Shown: positions 48,101 through 57,451 of the stretch, piece by piece
Numbering within the stretch: the first letter of the stretch is position 1
Layout of the letters: every line of letters starts with the position of its first letter
Assembly: GCA_965205965.1 (NCBI GenBank)
Contig: CBDBHT010000007.1
Span: forward strand, 310,001-374,000
Reading direction: 5' to 3'
Length of the DNA stretch: 64,000 nt
Source: Bin55 sp965205965
Lineage (GTDB): Bacteria > Pseudomonadota > Gammaproteobacteria > Pseudomonadales > Azotimanducaceae
The notes under the pieces: generated by a model
What the model saw: only the letters and a program-made list of their open reading frames with translations
The model's database searches: none
What the model was told of the DNA's origin: nothing
Position numbers and translations under genes: made by a program

Positions 48101-49187
48101 GTGGTTAATCAGTGGTTCGGACTTTTGGTATTTCGAATATTCCAACATCACGCCAACAAAATCGAATAAAGACGCTACGGTATTCCATCCCCGATCAAAC
48201 GAAACACTGAGACTCGATATCAAGAAGCCTTTGTCAGTACCAGGAAACACCATAACTGTTGAAGGTGTAAATGTGTTACTGGACGTAGGTCATAAAACTT
48301 ATCGAGGACGACTTTATCTGACGCTTAATGCATCCCAACACGGCGAATTTACCGTTGAACTACCAGAGAACTTGGTGATTCAAGACATCCAGGTAGGTGC
48401 AGAAAGTCAACCCATTCCGGCATCCGGCGATATCTTGTTGCCCGTCAATGCAGGTCAATTACCCTACGTCGTCGAATGGCAGACGGCCGATGAGGACGAG
48501 ACTGGACTATTTTTCAAAACGCCTGTAATAACGCTTGAGAACCCCGCAAGAAACATCAATTTGCAAATAAACTACCCATCAAATCGATGGACTCTGTTTT
48601 TGGGAGGCCCCTCGCTAGGTGCGGCGGTGATGTTCTGGGGTATCGCTATCGTCATATTCATCGTCGCCGTGACAATTTCTCGGTTGCCGGGCATTCCCTT
48701 TTCTACCGCAGACGCAATCTTGTTATCGCTCGGTGCGACACTCGCAAACCTATGGGGTCTTTTGTTTGCAGGGGTTTGGTTTATTTCTATATGGTGGCGT
48801 ATGCAACGAGACTTTTCTGGAATATCACAACTTTCCTATCGATTAATGCAACTTTCATTCGTTTTCGTTAGTGTCGTGACAGTAAGTGTATTAATCTACA
48901 CCGTGCCCATCGCGTTATTAGGTCAACCCGACATGCAGATTTCGGGGAACCATTCCACTGGCTGGACCTACCATTGGTTTGCAGATGAGAGTGGTGCTGA
49001 ACTTCCGACAGCGTGGGTGTTCTCGTTCCCTATGTGGGCTTATCGACTCGCGATGTTAGGGTGGTCTCTATGGCTCGCATTCGCATTGCTGAAATGGATC
49101 AAGGCCGCATGGACGGCTGTAAGTTTTCCAGAATTCTGGCCCAGCGGGCAGTTACGACAGAAAAAGAACCAGCTCGCTGAAAGCTAA
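45120..49187 (+). CDS. Very large two-module membrane protein, unknown function
   Basis: 1355 residues from GTG 45120. A signal peptide (about 1-26) is followed by a large beta-rich extracytoplasmic region, membrane helices at about 483-585 and near 690-740, a second extracytoplasmic region, and four C-terminal helices (about 1165-1330). The two extracytoplasmic regions start alike: a two-Cys segment (Cys 51/63; Cys 761/765), then beta strands ending in a WP(H)DVLLNG- or WLPKFVTVDN-type turn and an IGLHEV/KGKHIVEM strand, implying internal duplication. I do not recognise a characterised family. It follows the pilus operon on the same strand, 880 bases away, but a link is unproven. The frame is fully intact over 4 kb, so it is under selection. 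Confidence 0.85.
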   Translation: MINRISLFVIRLLTILCVLFPLSTVGKEIYVPDDLKDWEEWVLHRHPQLSCPRESKQGANLACAWIRKISVDVVRQQPTGATFRMDVDVFVDSHIEIPYHHSFWPHDVLLNGKPAVVGGGNESPKLQLPIGLHEVTGQFSWNLDREPSSIRIPQAGLVSLSIDSKEVTHPRIENGGQRLWLSKSTTTKTTNEADAVNIKTYRHLIDDIPQYLDTYVRLTVTGSNRIINLGQVLPDHFELIKIESKTPATLGDDGSLNVQVTRGQYWIILRARSTKTMNQFFYRRASDLWPNHEIWGFEPKRNLRVVRVEGAPSVNLNQVGAPERMLRRRSHIVGFSLSEQNVMSIVEEQRGNVNPNPSKFTIERDLWLSFSGDSLVAKDRIFAITESDRRISADYVPGQVNVNDTPRLITFLDPETKSYPGINLDERSSAIEAVSLISYPNTMLANGWNIDSNSLSATLHLPPGWRLLWMHGVDEVTNSWLSDWLIWDVFIALLLIALVFKISGPRWAFIIAIAVLLSYQDNWGPTTGWLVLAALIYLSTLIDARNFQRVTQGIYWLMLVPIAASSIYFSAMHARMAIFPQFENKQSVYAESVLLSDVHTSDVDQASPAAGYMKSERVRPMPQSQPDVAVSGADLQTETAEFRETHVVTIQTGPGTPKWEWHNINLSWSGPVAKDQTMSFVIMPPWLTRIVYGLAAIFALVAVVFFVLIRISDSTKLPKILQGIVPLLVVITIVPSNVEAHMPDRNLLSELERRLTGPPECVPNCAHAENIEIRLADNTLTLTILMHAEDEIAAPLPFGERSWLPKFVTVDNSEMPLLRRNNNELYVLLNKGKHIVEMSASVDEFSRFDIRFPLKPSLVDVLGDGWITEGISDGRLESSHLSFIRKDRQLTTSQELLVRQSAEPFVSIRRHIRLDYEPKVSTTVKRIAPLVGSFTVTVPLLPGETVTQTSGTIKDASMTLSFSDRQIEHSWRSEILIHESLELTAPDIADRKEEWLISGSDFWYFEYSNITPTKSNKDATVFHPRSNETLRLDIKKPLSVPGNTITVEGVNVLLDVGHKTYRGRLYLTLNASQHGEFTVELPENLVIQDIQVGAESQPIPASGDILLPVNAGQLPYVVEWQTADEDETGLFFKTPVITLENPARNINLQINYPSNRWTLFLGGPSLGAAVMFWGIAIVIFIVAVTISRLPGIPFSTADAILLSLGATLANLWGLLFAGVWFISIWWRMQRDFSGISQLSYRLMQLSFVFVSVVTVSVLIYTVPIALLGQPDMQISGNHSTGWTYHWFADESGAELPTAWVFSFPMWAYRLAMLGWSLWLAFALLKWIKAAWTAVSFPEFWPSGQLRQKKNQLAES

Positions 49188-49211
49188 TAGTGAGGGACGT
49201 TTACGCAAAGG

Positions 49212-50007
49212 CATGTCTATTTATTCGTTGATTGAGCGTATTTTATGGGGAACATAGGAGCCTGGTTTCTGTCCTACCATTCATATTTCTTCGGAGGATC
49301 AGGCCTTGATGAACGGATCGAACCTGTTTGAACAGGAAGACCAGGATTTGCGGCTCTCGGGGAGTTTGACGCCCTGAGGAAGTTGTGCGAGGTGGTGGAC
49401 TGGGAGACGTTTTGTGGGGCTGCGGAACGATAGCGACGTTCTGGATCAGAAGACGATCTGGAAGTACCGTCATCGGTTGGTGGCGTCGGGTCGCACGAAG
49501 GATCTGTTCGAGGCGTTCGAGGCGCAGTTGCGGGAGGCCGGATATGCGCTGACGGGCGGTCAGATCGTGGACTCAACGATGGTGGAAGTTCCACGCCAGC
49601 GCAACACTCGAGAGGAGAATGCGGCATTGAAACAAGGTGAGATTCCCGAGGATTGGAAGGAGTGCCCTCGCAAGTTGGCACAGAAGGATGTGGAAGCGAC
49701 CTGGACGAAGAAGCACGGCGTGCACCACTTTGGCTACAAGAACCATGTGACGGTGGATCGCAAGTACAAGCTGGTACGTAACTACGCTGGAAGATCGAGA
49801 ACGAGACCTTCAACACGCTGAAGAACGCCCAGTACTTGGAACACAACTTCGGACACGGAACCCAGCACCTGTCGGATACTTTCGCTGCGCTGATGCTGCT
49901 GGCGTTCCTGATCGACCAGCTGCTGGAAATGGCCTGCCCCGTCATGAAGCAAATCTTCGCCAAGTGCTATACCCGAACCGCAACGTGGGAACGTCTGCGC
50001 AGCAGTT
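49212..50007 (+). pseudogene. Chimeric transposase remnant (IS5 front, different back)
   Basis: Starts GGCATGTCTATTTATTCG like the IS5 at 9471; codes TIWKYRHRLVASGRTKDLFE, GGQIVDSTMVEVPRQRN and KKHGVHHFGYKNHVTVDRKY (49414-49790). It then switches near 49795 to WKIENETFNTLKNAQYLEHN and GTQHLSDTFAALMLLAFLID, the C-terminus of another DDE family. The junction is out of frame. Confidence 0.7.
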
Positions 50008-50470
50008 TCCTTGCGTTTTCGCATGGGTTATGGCAATCTACGCTGAGTTAGATGGTCTCCGGTGCCAACGTGATGGATTTTCGAATCGAGAACTTGAAGT
50101 CGACCACCTTGGGTGGCACGCGGCTGACCCGCCGTTGGATGGCGGACCTTCAGAAGACGGTGGCACGGTTTCCGGCACTGAGCCGCCATGAGTTGGCGTC
50201 CACCCTGTGCAGTCATCTGGGCTGGTTCACGCCGAAGGGTCGGGATCGACTGGGGTCCTGCAGGTCGCCGGTAGCCGGTAGCCGTCTCGGCCCCGGAGGA
50301 TGCTTGGGTCCGGCTCTGGAGCGGCATCGTCGCGACGCTCGTGGAGGTCGCCCACCGGCACGAGGCTGCTCTGGCGGCGGCGGCGGCGCGTGCTGAACAC
50401 GCTGGTGGTCGTGCTGTTCATGTTCCGGTGGGTGTTCTGGAAGGGGCGTCCGGGATATGCGGCCACGCTG
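50008..50470 (+). mobile_element. IS4-type element fragment, DruA region deleted
   Basis: Same deletion as at 3176: GGGGTCCTG joins CAGGTCGCCGG directly. It retains SRHELASTLCSHLGWFTPKG and the RRRRVLNTLVVVLFMFR segment, without catalytic residues. Left end truncated against the IS5 chimera; right end runs into IS1380. Confidence 0.75.
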
Positions 50471-52020
50471 GCCGAACGGTGGGCGCAACGCGGCCGATGG
50501 GGTCGGATGGAGGAGGGCACGGGATGAAGAGCCAGCTCCCAAGCGCGGCGCGGACCGGTTGGTGCGTCGGATGGCGAAAGGGGTCCGTCCGGCGCGGATG
50601 GAGGTGGACTGCAGTGGAGGCAAGCTGAGTTGCAACGGGGGCTCGGCACTGCTGATGATGGTGGCCGAGCAGGTCCAGCTGTTCGAGCGCGCCTCGGCAT
50701 GTTTCACGGACCACCGGGCCCCGTCCAAGGTGGCGCATCCGCTGGTGGCGTTGCTGGGGCAGCGGATTTTGGGTCTCGCGCTGGGCTACGAGGATCTGAA
50801 CGATCACGACGAGCTGCGGCGGGACCGGGCCCTGTCCACGGCCATGGGGCGGATGGAGTGTGCGCGTTCGGACTGCGAGCCGCTGGCCGGCAAAAGCACG
50901 CTGAACCGGATGGAGCTGTCGGCGAACGGGCGGGACCCGGCGAAAGCGCGTCAGATCACCGTGGATTTCGATGTGCTCGACGAGCTGCTCGTGGAGCTGT
51001 ATCTGGTGTGTGGCGAGCGGGGCCAGATGCCGAAGCGGCTGGTGCTGGACATCGATGCCACGGACGTGGAACTGCACGGCCGGCAGGAGCATCGGTTCTA
51101 TCACGGGTACTATAATGATCGGCTGAAAGACCAGGTCCAGCCGTTGATGGACGATCTGCGGGACCCGGTTGAAGCGGGATCCGGACTATGCACAGCAAGC
51201 GGTCCGCGGCTACCAGAGCTTCGACTATCGCACGCGCGACCAGCTGGAGCCGCGAACGCCGCGTGATCGCCAAGGCCGAATGGCTGCCGGGACAACCGGT
51301 CGGCAACGCGGACGGGGAACCGGCCGGCAAGGCCGACGGCGGACCGGAGGCCGACGCGGAAGGCCCATGTGCGACGGTCGGCGAAGCCCGATACAACAGT
51401 CGCTTCGTCGTCACCTCGCTCCAGGAGCCCGACGCGCCAACGGTCTACGAAGCGATGTACTGCGACCGGGGAGCGGCCGAAAACTGGATCAAGGAACAGA
51501 AGGAACGATCTGTTCCTGGACCGATGTTCCAGCGGCCTCTGGAACGTCAACGCACTTCGGCTCCGGCTGAGCGCACTGGCCCATGCCCTCTATTGCATGA
51601 TGAAGCACCGGCTCAGGAACCTCCCGGTATCCGCCATCCTGCGCCGGAGCCACCCATCGACGCTGCGCGAGCGCCTGTTCCGGATCCCGGTGCGCGTGAC
51701 GGTGTCCACGCGGCGGATCCATCTGGCGTTCGGGTCCGCCTTCCCGTACTGGAAGGATTTCCGCTTGATCTGGGCCAGCCTGGCACCAACGTAAAAGCCC
51801 GGTGCAACCAGGTGCATGACGCTGGCGGCGGAGCGCGCCGGCCTCCCCGCGCCCGGATGCTCAGCGATTCGCCGTCCCGCCCGCAAAAAGGCGGGGAAAA
51901 CACACGCATTCCCGCCCTCCGAAGCCTTTTCAAACTCGCGACGCGACATTCCATGCCCCGTACCCCACGCATCCCGTGAAAAACATCATTTTCGACTTGG
52001 TTATGAGAAATCCGGGCTAG
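50471..52020 (+). pseudogene. IS1380-family transposase, internally deleted and frameshifted
   Basis: Reads MEVDCSGGKLSCNGGSALLM, ACFTDHRAPSKVAHPLVALL, LALGYEDLNDHDELRRDRAL, RLVLDIDATDVELHG and HRFYHGYYND, then loses the following segment. It resumes with SWSRERRVIAKAEWL, SRFVVTSL, YCDRGAAENWIKEQKE and LRLRLSALAHALYCMMKHRL, in shifting frames. The noncoding end to 52020 matches 5311-5536. Confidence 0.85.
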
Positions 52021-52177
52021 TGCCGTCCCGGGGCTCCGTGATGGTTATAAGAATCCCTGAAGGCATTAACGTGTTGCTTCAAGTGTTCGCGGACGAAAGC
52101 GATACAGTCAAGGCCGATTAGGGAATTGTGAAACAAGATCATTGAACGACATCGCTATCTTGGTTGAACTCTACAGA

Positions 52178-52642
52178 TCAAGATTGTAGTACTTGCAGTA
52201 CTTTTTGCGGGTGGTCTGCCACTTTTGTTACTCGGCACCAATGTTTGACAACTTTGCCTGTAGGACCAATTAGGACTGTTGAGCGAATAATACCGATCGT
52301 CTTTTTCCCATACGTCACCTTTTCTCCATACGCTTCATATTTTTCCATCACTTTTCGGTTGGGATCACTCAGTAACGTGAATGGTAGGTCATATTTATCG
52401 ACAAATTTTCGATGAGTCTCTTCGTTGTCTGGGGATATGCCAAGTACGACGGTATTGGTTTTTTGAATGCCGCTCCACAAATCGCGAAATCCACAGGCTT
52501 CTTTCGTGCAGCCGGGAGTATCGTCGCGTGGATAAAAATAGACGACGATATTTTTTCCTAGTAAATCTTTGAGGGCCACCTTATTACCATAAGTATCCTT
52601 CAGGGTGAATTGGGGAGCGGCTTTGCCTTCGACGATTGCCAT
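52178..52642 (-). CDS. bcp: Thiol peroxidase Bcp/PrxQ
   Basis: 154 residues, a 1-Cys/atypical 2-Cys peroxiredoxin reducing H2O2 and organic hydroperoxides, usually with thioredoxin. Peroxidatic Cys 45 in TPGCTKEACGF with resolving Cys 50, YFYPRDDTPG loop and LSDPNRKVMEKY are all present. ATG 52642 gives the standard start. A monocistronic gene, isolated among IS elements. Confidence 0.95.
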   Translation of the reverse strand: MAIVEGKAAPQFTLKDTYGNKVALKDLLGKNIVVYFYPRDDTPGCTKEACGFRDLWSGIQKTNTVVLGISPDNEETHRKFVDKYDLPFTLLSDPNRKVMEKYEAYGEKVTYGKKTIGIIRSTVLIGPTGKVVKHWCRVTKVADHPQKVLQVLQS

Positions 52643-53007
52643 AATACTTGTTCGATAATCCGTAGAGAAGTGCGAACTATAAAGGAACTGAGGGTTTTTG
52701 TATTAATAACAGAGACCCCCTGAAAGTTAGCTGTCAATGACACCCTCTTTTGATTCCGACGAATTGTCTACATACCCATGGAATGGTTGTTTTTGATGCA
52801 GTTAGCCCGCCGCGGTATCCCCATGTTCGAGTCGTTTCTGCGTCGTCGGTTGCTGTTCTTGGTGGCATTCCCCTCTTACGCTGTTAGCGCACGTTTTTGC
52901 GTGTCTTTGAACAAAGCACTGGACTGATAAAGCCATTCGTCGTTAGAGGCTGCTTAAACTACTGCGAGCGATATATCATGTTGAACCAAAACTTGTCGAT
53001 TCGACTA
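52643..53007. other. Spacer upstream of bcp
   Basis: About 365 bases; presumably contains the bcp promoter. No gene or repeat recognised. Confidence 0.5.
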
Positions 53008-54244
53008 GTAGTTTAACTGATTTTAATTTTCGGGTATGGATGCTTCAGTTTGGTGCGCGCGTCGTCGACGCTGAGCTGCCAGTCAGACCCCGGTCTGTTC
53101 GCGATTACGCTCCTTGGCCCAGGCCGCCGTTTCCGACGTGACCAAAGCCCTGCTCTCGATCCAGCGATCCAGGCACTGGCGGTGCAACGCACTGAACTCC
53201 AGTTCCGCAACGTTCAGCCAGCTCCCGTGTTTCGGCGTGTGCACCAAGTGGATGCGGTCGTTCAACCGACTGGCTTCGGCCGCCGGGAACGCGGCGTAGA
53301 ACGAGTCACCGCTGTGGGTGTTCAAGTTGTCGCACACCAGCGTGATGCTTTCCGCATCCCGGTAACGCGGTAGGTTCGCCAGTGCGCGCACCTGCTTCGC
53401 CCAATCCAACGTCGTGCGCCGTTTGGTGACAGCCACTGCCCGCCAGCCGGATAGCGGCTCGCCGAACATCCACACCGTGCATTCTCCCCGGCGGAGGTAG
53501 TAGGCGTCGTACTTCTCCGGCGACCCGGGGCGTACTGGCAACTTCTCGCGGACTTCCGCCACGAGCTGCTTGCTCATCTCGTCCATGCACACCACCGGAT
53601 GCCGCGGGTCGTACGGCCGCCGGTATACCTTGAGCACCCGCTCCATGCCGGCCACGAAATGGTGGCTTTGCTGCTTCGGAATGCACCACATTTCCCGCCG
53701 CCATGGTTTCAATTCGTTTTTTTTAACGCCTGCCGCACGGTCTCCTCGGAAATCGTTTCGACCACTTCAAGCCGCACCAGCTCTTCCGCCAGCAGCTTCA
53801 CGGTCCACCGAACGTGGCCTTCCGGTGGAACCGAACAGGCCACTTGAACCAGACGCGCTTCCTTCTCCCCGCCCAGCTTCTTCGGCACCGGAGGCAACGG
53901 CCGAGGCCTACGCTCCAGAGCCTTCATCGGACCCTGCTCCACAGCCCGCCGACGCACGTGCTGGCAGGTCTGGTCCGCTCCGTCACCCCCAGCGCATTCA
54001 CCACCTGCCCGTCTGTCAGTGCCGGGCCAGCGACCCCCTGATCCACGGCCAGCAGAATCCGTGCACGCTGCAGCTTCGTCGCCGACACCGCACGACGCGT
54101 GCTCGACTTCAGCACCGCTTTCAACTCATCCCGCTCATCCTGAGCTAACTCCACCATGTATTTCTTCGGCATCGAATCCTCCTGATCCCAGAACCCCTTC
54201 CACTCCACTATTATAAACACGTATTGTTAGAACGGGAAGCCTAT
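53008..54244 (-). mobile_element. IS630-family element copy C
   Basis: 1237 bases, ends as in copies A and B, flanked by TA (53006-53007, 54245-54246). Directly followed by copy D after 28 bases. Confidence 0.92.
53013..54172 (-). pseudogene. IS630 transposase copy C
   Basis: ATG 54172 after AGGAGGATTCG. The HTH part shifts frame near 53960; the second part ends at an A8 run (53717-53724 on the plus strand), and the DDE frame (53083-53712) carries VVCMDEMSKQ, LVCDNLNTHSGDSF and WLNVAELEFSAL. An extra base near 53085 breaks the last ~25 residues. Confidence 0.88.
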
Positions 54245-54272
54245 TAGCTTCCGTCAAACAATCGACAGGCTA

Positions 54273-55314
54273 GTAGTCTAACTAGTTTTAATTTTTGGGT
54301 ATAGATGCTTCAGTTTGGTGCGCGCGTCGTCGACGCTGAACTGCCAGTCGACCCCGGTCTGTTCGCGATTGCGCTCCTCGGCCCAGGCCGCCGTTTCCGA
54401 CGTGACTAAAGCCCTGCTCTCGATCCGGCGATCCAGGCACTGGCGGTGCAACGCACTGAACTCCAGTTCCGCAACGTTCAGCCAGCTCCCGTGTTTCGGC
54501 GTGTGCACCAAGTGGATGCGGTCGTTCAACCGACTAGCTTCGGCCGCCGGGAACGCGGTGTAGAATGAGTCACCGCTGTGGGTGTTCAAGTTGTCGCACA
54601 CCAGCGCGATGCTTTCCGCATCCCGGTAACGTGGCAGATTCGCCAGCGCGCGCACTTGTTGCACCCAATCCAACGTCGTACGCCGTTTGGTGACAGCCAC
54701 CGGATGCCGCGGGTCGTATGGCCGCCGGTATACCTTGAGCACCCGCTCCATGCCGGCCACGAAATGATGGCTTTGCTTCTTCGGGATGCACCACATTTCC
54801 CACCGCCATGGTTTCAATTCGTTTTTTTTAACGCCTGCCGCACGGTCTCCTCGCAAATCGATTCGACCACTTCAAGCCGCACCAGCTCTTCCGCCAGCAT
54901 CTTCACGGTCCATCGAACGCGGCCTTCTGGTGGAACCGAACAGGTCACCTGAACCAGACGCGCTTCCTTCTCCCCGTCCAACTTCTTCGGCACCGGAGGC
55001 AACGGCCGAGGCCTGCGCTCCAGAGCCTTCATCGGACCCTGCTCCACCGTACGCCGACGCACGTGCTGGCAGGTCCGCTCCGTCAGTGCCGGGCCAGCAC
55101 CCCCCTGATCCACGGCCAGCAGAATCCGTGCACGCTGCAGCTTCGTCGCCGACACCGCACGACGCGTGCTCGACTTCAGCACCGCTTCCAACTCATCCCG
55201 CTCATCCTGAGCTAACTCCACCATGTATTATTTCTGCGGCATCGAATCCTCCCGATCCCAGAACCCCTTCCAGTTCACTATTATAGACACGTATTGTTAG
55301 AATTGGTAGCCTAC
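54273..55314 (-). mobile_element. IS630-family element copy D, internally deleted
   Basis: 1042 bases, TA flanks at 54271-54272 and 55315-55316, same orientation as copy C. About 160 bases are missing from the DDE-coding part and some from the HTH region. Confidence 0.9.
54278..55242 (-). pseudogene. IS630 transposase copy D, first catalytic Asp deleted
   Basis: From ATG 55242 the frame stops after three codons, a local frameshift; the family continues from MVELAQDERDELEAV (55224). The A8 run is at 54822-54829. In the DDE frame HPV joins directly to AVTKRRTTLDW: 53 residues including the MDE Asp are removed in frame. LVCDNLNTHSGDSF and WLNVAELEFSAL remain. Cannot be active. Confidence 0.88.
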
Positions 55315-55316
55315 TA

Positions 55317-56374
55317 GCCTAATTGCCATGCATCGACAGCTTATCGCTTCGAAATCTCGGATCAGTTGATGATTCTGGCTAGCGCAGGTAGGACTTCGGC
55401 AGTCCGTAATAGCCGTATCGTACTTCTGGTCCGCTGTGTATCCAAATTTCTGCAGCACAATTTCTTGGCGTCATCGGCTGCCTGATCCACTATCTCCTCA
55501 ATCTTCGGAAACATGTTGTCAGAAGTCTGACGGTTTGACTCCGCATGGGGTCGAAGGAAATCCCATGGTACGCACTAATCGGCTCCTTGGTTTGGTTTTC
55601 GTTATCTTACGCAAGCCATGCACCACGTCGTTCGGTGTTCGTCTTCGATTCGACGATCATTAGAACAAGTGCCAAACCGTGCTTGGATCCAGGCCCCAAA
55701 TACACTTAATCCTCTAATCTATGAATGTGTCCACGGAATGGTTATCAACTACTTTGACGAAGGCCTGAAGGTGACGCATGGTACCGATGGACACCTCTAT
55801 TTACTCGAAGCAAGCGGAGGTAGGCAATCCTTATATCATTAAAAATCGTATACCTATATCGGGCATGATTCGTCAAAACAGCAATGAATAGAGGTTCTCC
55901 GATGAAGGTGGTGAATCCGGAAAAGAAACGAGTTGCCCTGATGTAGTGAGTTTATAGCATGTGGTGGACGTCTAAAAATACCGTTGGCGATCAAAATGCC
56001 GCCAAGTTCTTTCATAACATTGATGATTGAATCCCACGCTGAATTGGTCCCGCATAAGCACTCAAGAAATCATATGGACTTGTCGATTGAATGGATCTAA
56101 TCTGAACAAGAAGCAGAGAGAGTCGGGCGTAATTCGTAATGATGAATTTCTTCTCTTTTATCTTGGTGGAATGGAGGCAGTGTATTTCAAAATGGAATCT
56201 GACTCAGGCGGCCGATATACAGAACGTATTGCTCTGTTTTGAGCCACTTGGTTCATTGACACTCGTAGGCGAACTGAAGATTATTGCGAACCAGTACTAT
56301 CGATTACTGTGTAAGCCGATACTTAGGCACGGAGGTACATCTCGTCGTAGGTTCAGTTTCTGACGAATGATCAC
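55317..56374. other. Spacer downstream of yejE
   Basis: About 1 kb, no supported gene; only short frames. It contains the inverted-repeat element at 55785-55904. If the yej operon was once continuous, this is where yejF should follow. Confidence 0.5.
55785..55904 (-). repeat. Small inverted-repeat (MITE-like) element, inverted copy, 120 bp
   Basis: CGATGGACACCTCTATTTA at the left and AATGAATAGAGGTTCTCC at the right. The interior is the reverse complement of the copies at 11664 and 14642 (GAAGCAAGCGGAGGTAGGCA, ATCCTTATATCATTAAAAAT, CATGATTCGTCAAAA). Confidence 0.65.
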
Positions 56375-57439
56375 CTAGCGTGTAATTTTACGTGGGTCAA
56401 AGGCGTCCCGTACAGCTTCACCGATGAAAACTAACAGGCTCAACATGAGTGCAAGTACTAGAAACGAAGTAATACCTAGCCAAGGTGCATGTAAATTCGC
56501 TTTACCTTGAGCTAGTAGTTCACCTAGTGAGGGGGATCCAGGAGGTAAGCCGAAACCTAGGAAATCAAGTGATGTAAGTGCTGTGATAGAGCCGATCATG
56601 ACGAATGGTAGAAACGTTAACGTCGCTGTCATCGCGTTTGGAAGCACGTGCCGTCGCATGATCGTGATATTGGCTACTCCTAAGGCCCGAGCGGCGCGAA
56701 CATAGTCAAAATTTCTGGTTCGTAGGAATTCTGCGCGTACTACACCAACTAAAGACATCCAGTCAAATAGAAGTAAAAGACCCAACAGAAGCCAAAAACT
56801 AGGTGTAAATACACTGGCGAGAATGATCAGTAGAAACAATCGTGGCAATCCCGACCAGATTTCAATGAATCGCTGAAAGATTAGATCCAACCATCCACCA
56901 AAGTATCCTTGCACCGCACCCGCAGCAATTCCGACGATGGAAGAAAGTACGGTCAGGGTCATTCCGAATAAAGCCGATATTCGAAATCCATACATCACAC
57001 GAGATAGTACGTCGCGGGCCTGATCGTCCGTTCCCAACAGATTCTCACTTGTTGGCGGAGACGGTACTGGTTGTTCTAAATTTAAGTTGACCGTGCTGTG
57101 AGAGTACCGTATTGGGGCCCAGAGCATCCAGCCGCCATTTTCGGTAATCAATTCTTGTACCTCAGCTTCTCGATATTCTGCTTCCGTCTCGAAGAAACCT
57201 CCAAAAATAGTTTCCGGGTAAGCCTTGAGTGTTGGAAAGTAGAAGTCGCCTTTGTACTGAATGAGTAAAGGTCTTTCGTTACCGATGAGTTCAGCAAACA
57301 AAGTGACGAAAAACAGAACTAGGAAGATCCAGAACGACCAATAGCCGCGCCGGTTAGCTTTGAAGCTGCGAAACCGGCGCATCGTGAGTGGTGACACCGT
57401 CATACCTAGAAAGGGTTTTATATGGGCATCTTGTTTCAC
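56375..57439 (-). CDS. yejE: Peptide ABC transporter permease YejE
   Basis: 354 residues, inner-membrane subunit of the YejABEF peptide importer. The conserved N-terminal segment FRSFKANRRGYWSFWIFLVL, the family's long periplasmic insert (YFPTLKAYPETIFGGFFETE) and the EAA loop (AARALGVANITIMRRHVLPN) are present. Thirteen bases after yejB. Unlike the standard operon, no yejF follows. Confidence 0.95.
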   Translation of the reverse strand: MKQDAHIKPFLGMTVSPLTMRRFRSFKANRRGYWSFWIFLVLFFVTLFAELIGNERPLLIQYKGDFYFPTLKAYPETIFGGFFETEAEYREAEVQELITENGGWMLWAPIRYSHSTVNLNLEQPVPSPPTSENLLGTDDQARDVLSRVMYGFRISALFGMTLTVLSSIVGIAAGAVQGYFGGWLDLIFQRFIEIWSGLPRLFLLIILASVFTPSFWLLLGLLLLFDWMSLVGVVRAEFLRTRNFDYVRAARALGVANITIMRRHVLPNAMTATLTFLPFVMIGSITALTSLDFLGFGLPPGSPSLGELLAQGKANLHAPWLGITSFLVLALMLSLLVFIGEAVRDAFDPRKITR

Positions 57440-57451
57440 TAGAGAGAACTC

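Noticed and set aside
53008..55314. Copies C and D of IS630 as a composite transposon
   Set aside because: Only 28 bases lie between them, they are in direct orientation, each has its own TA flanks, and no cargo is present.
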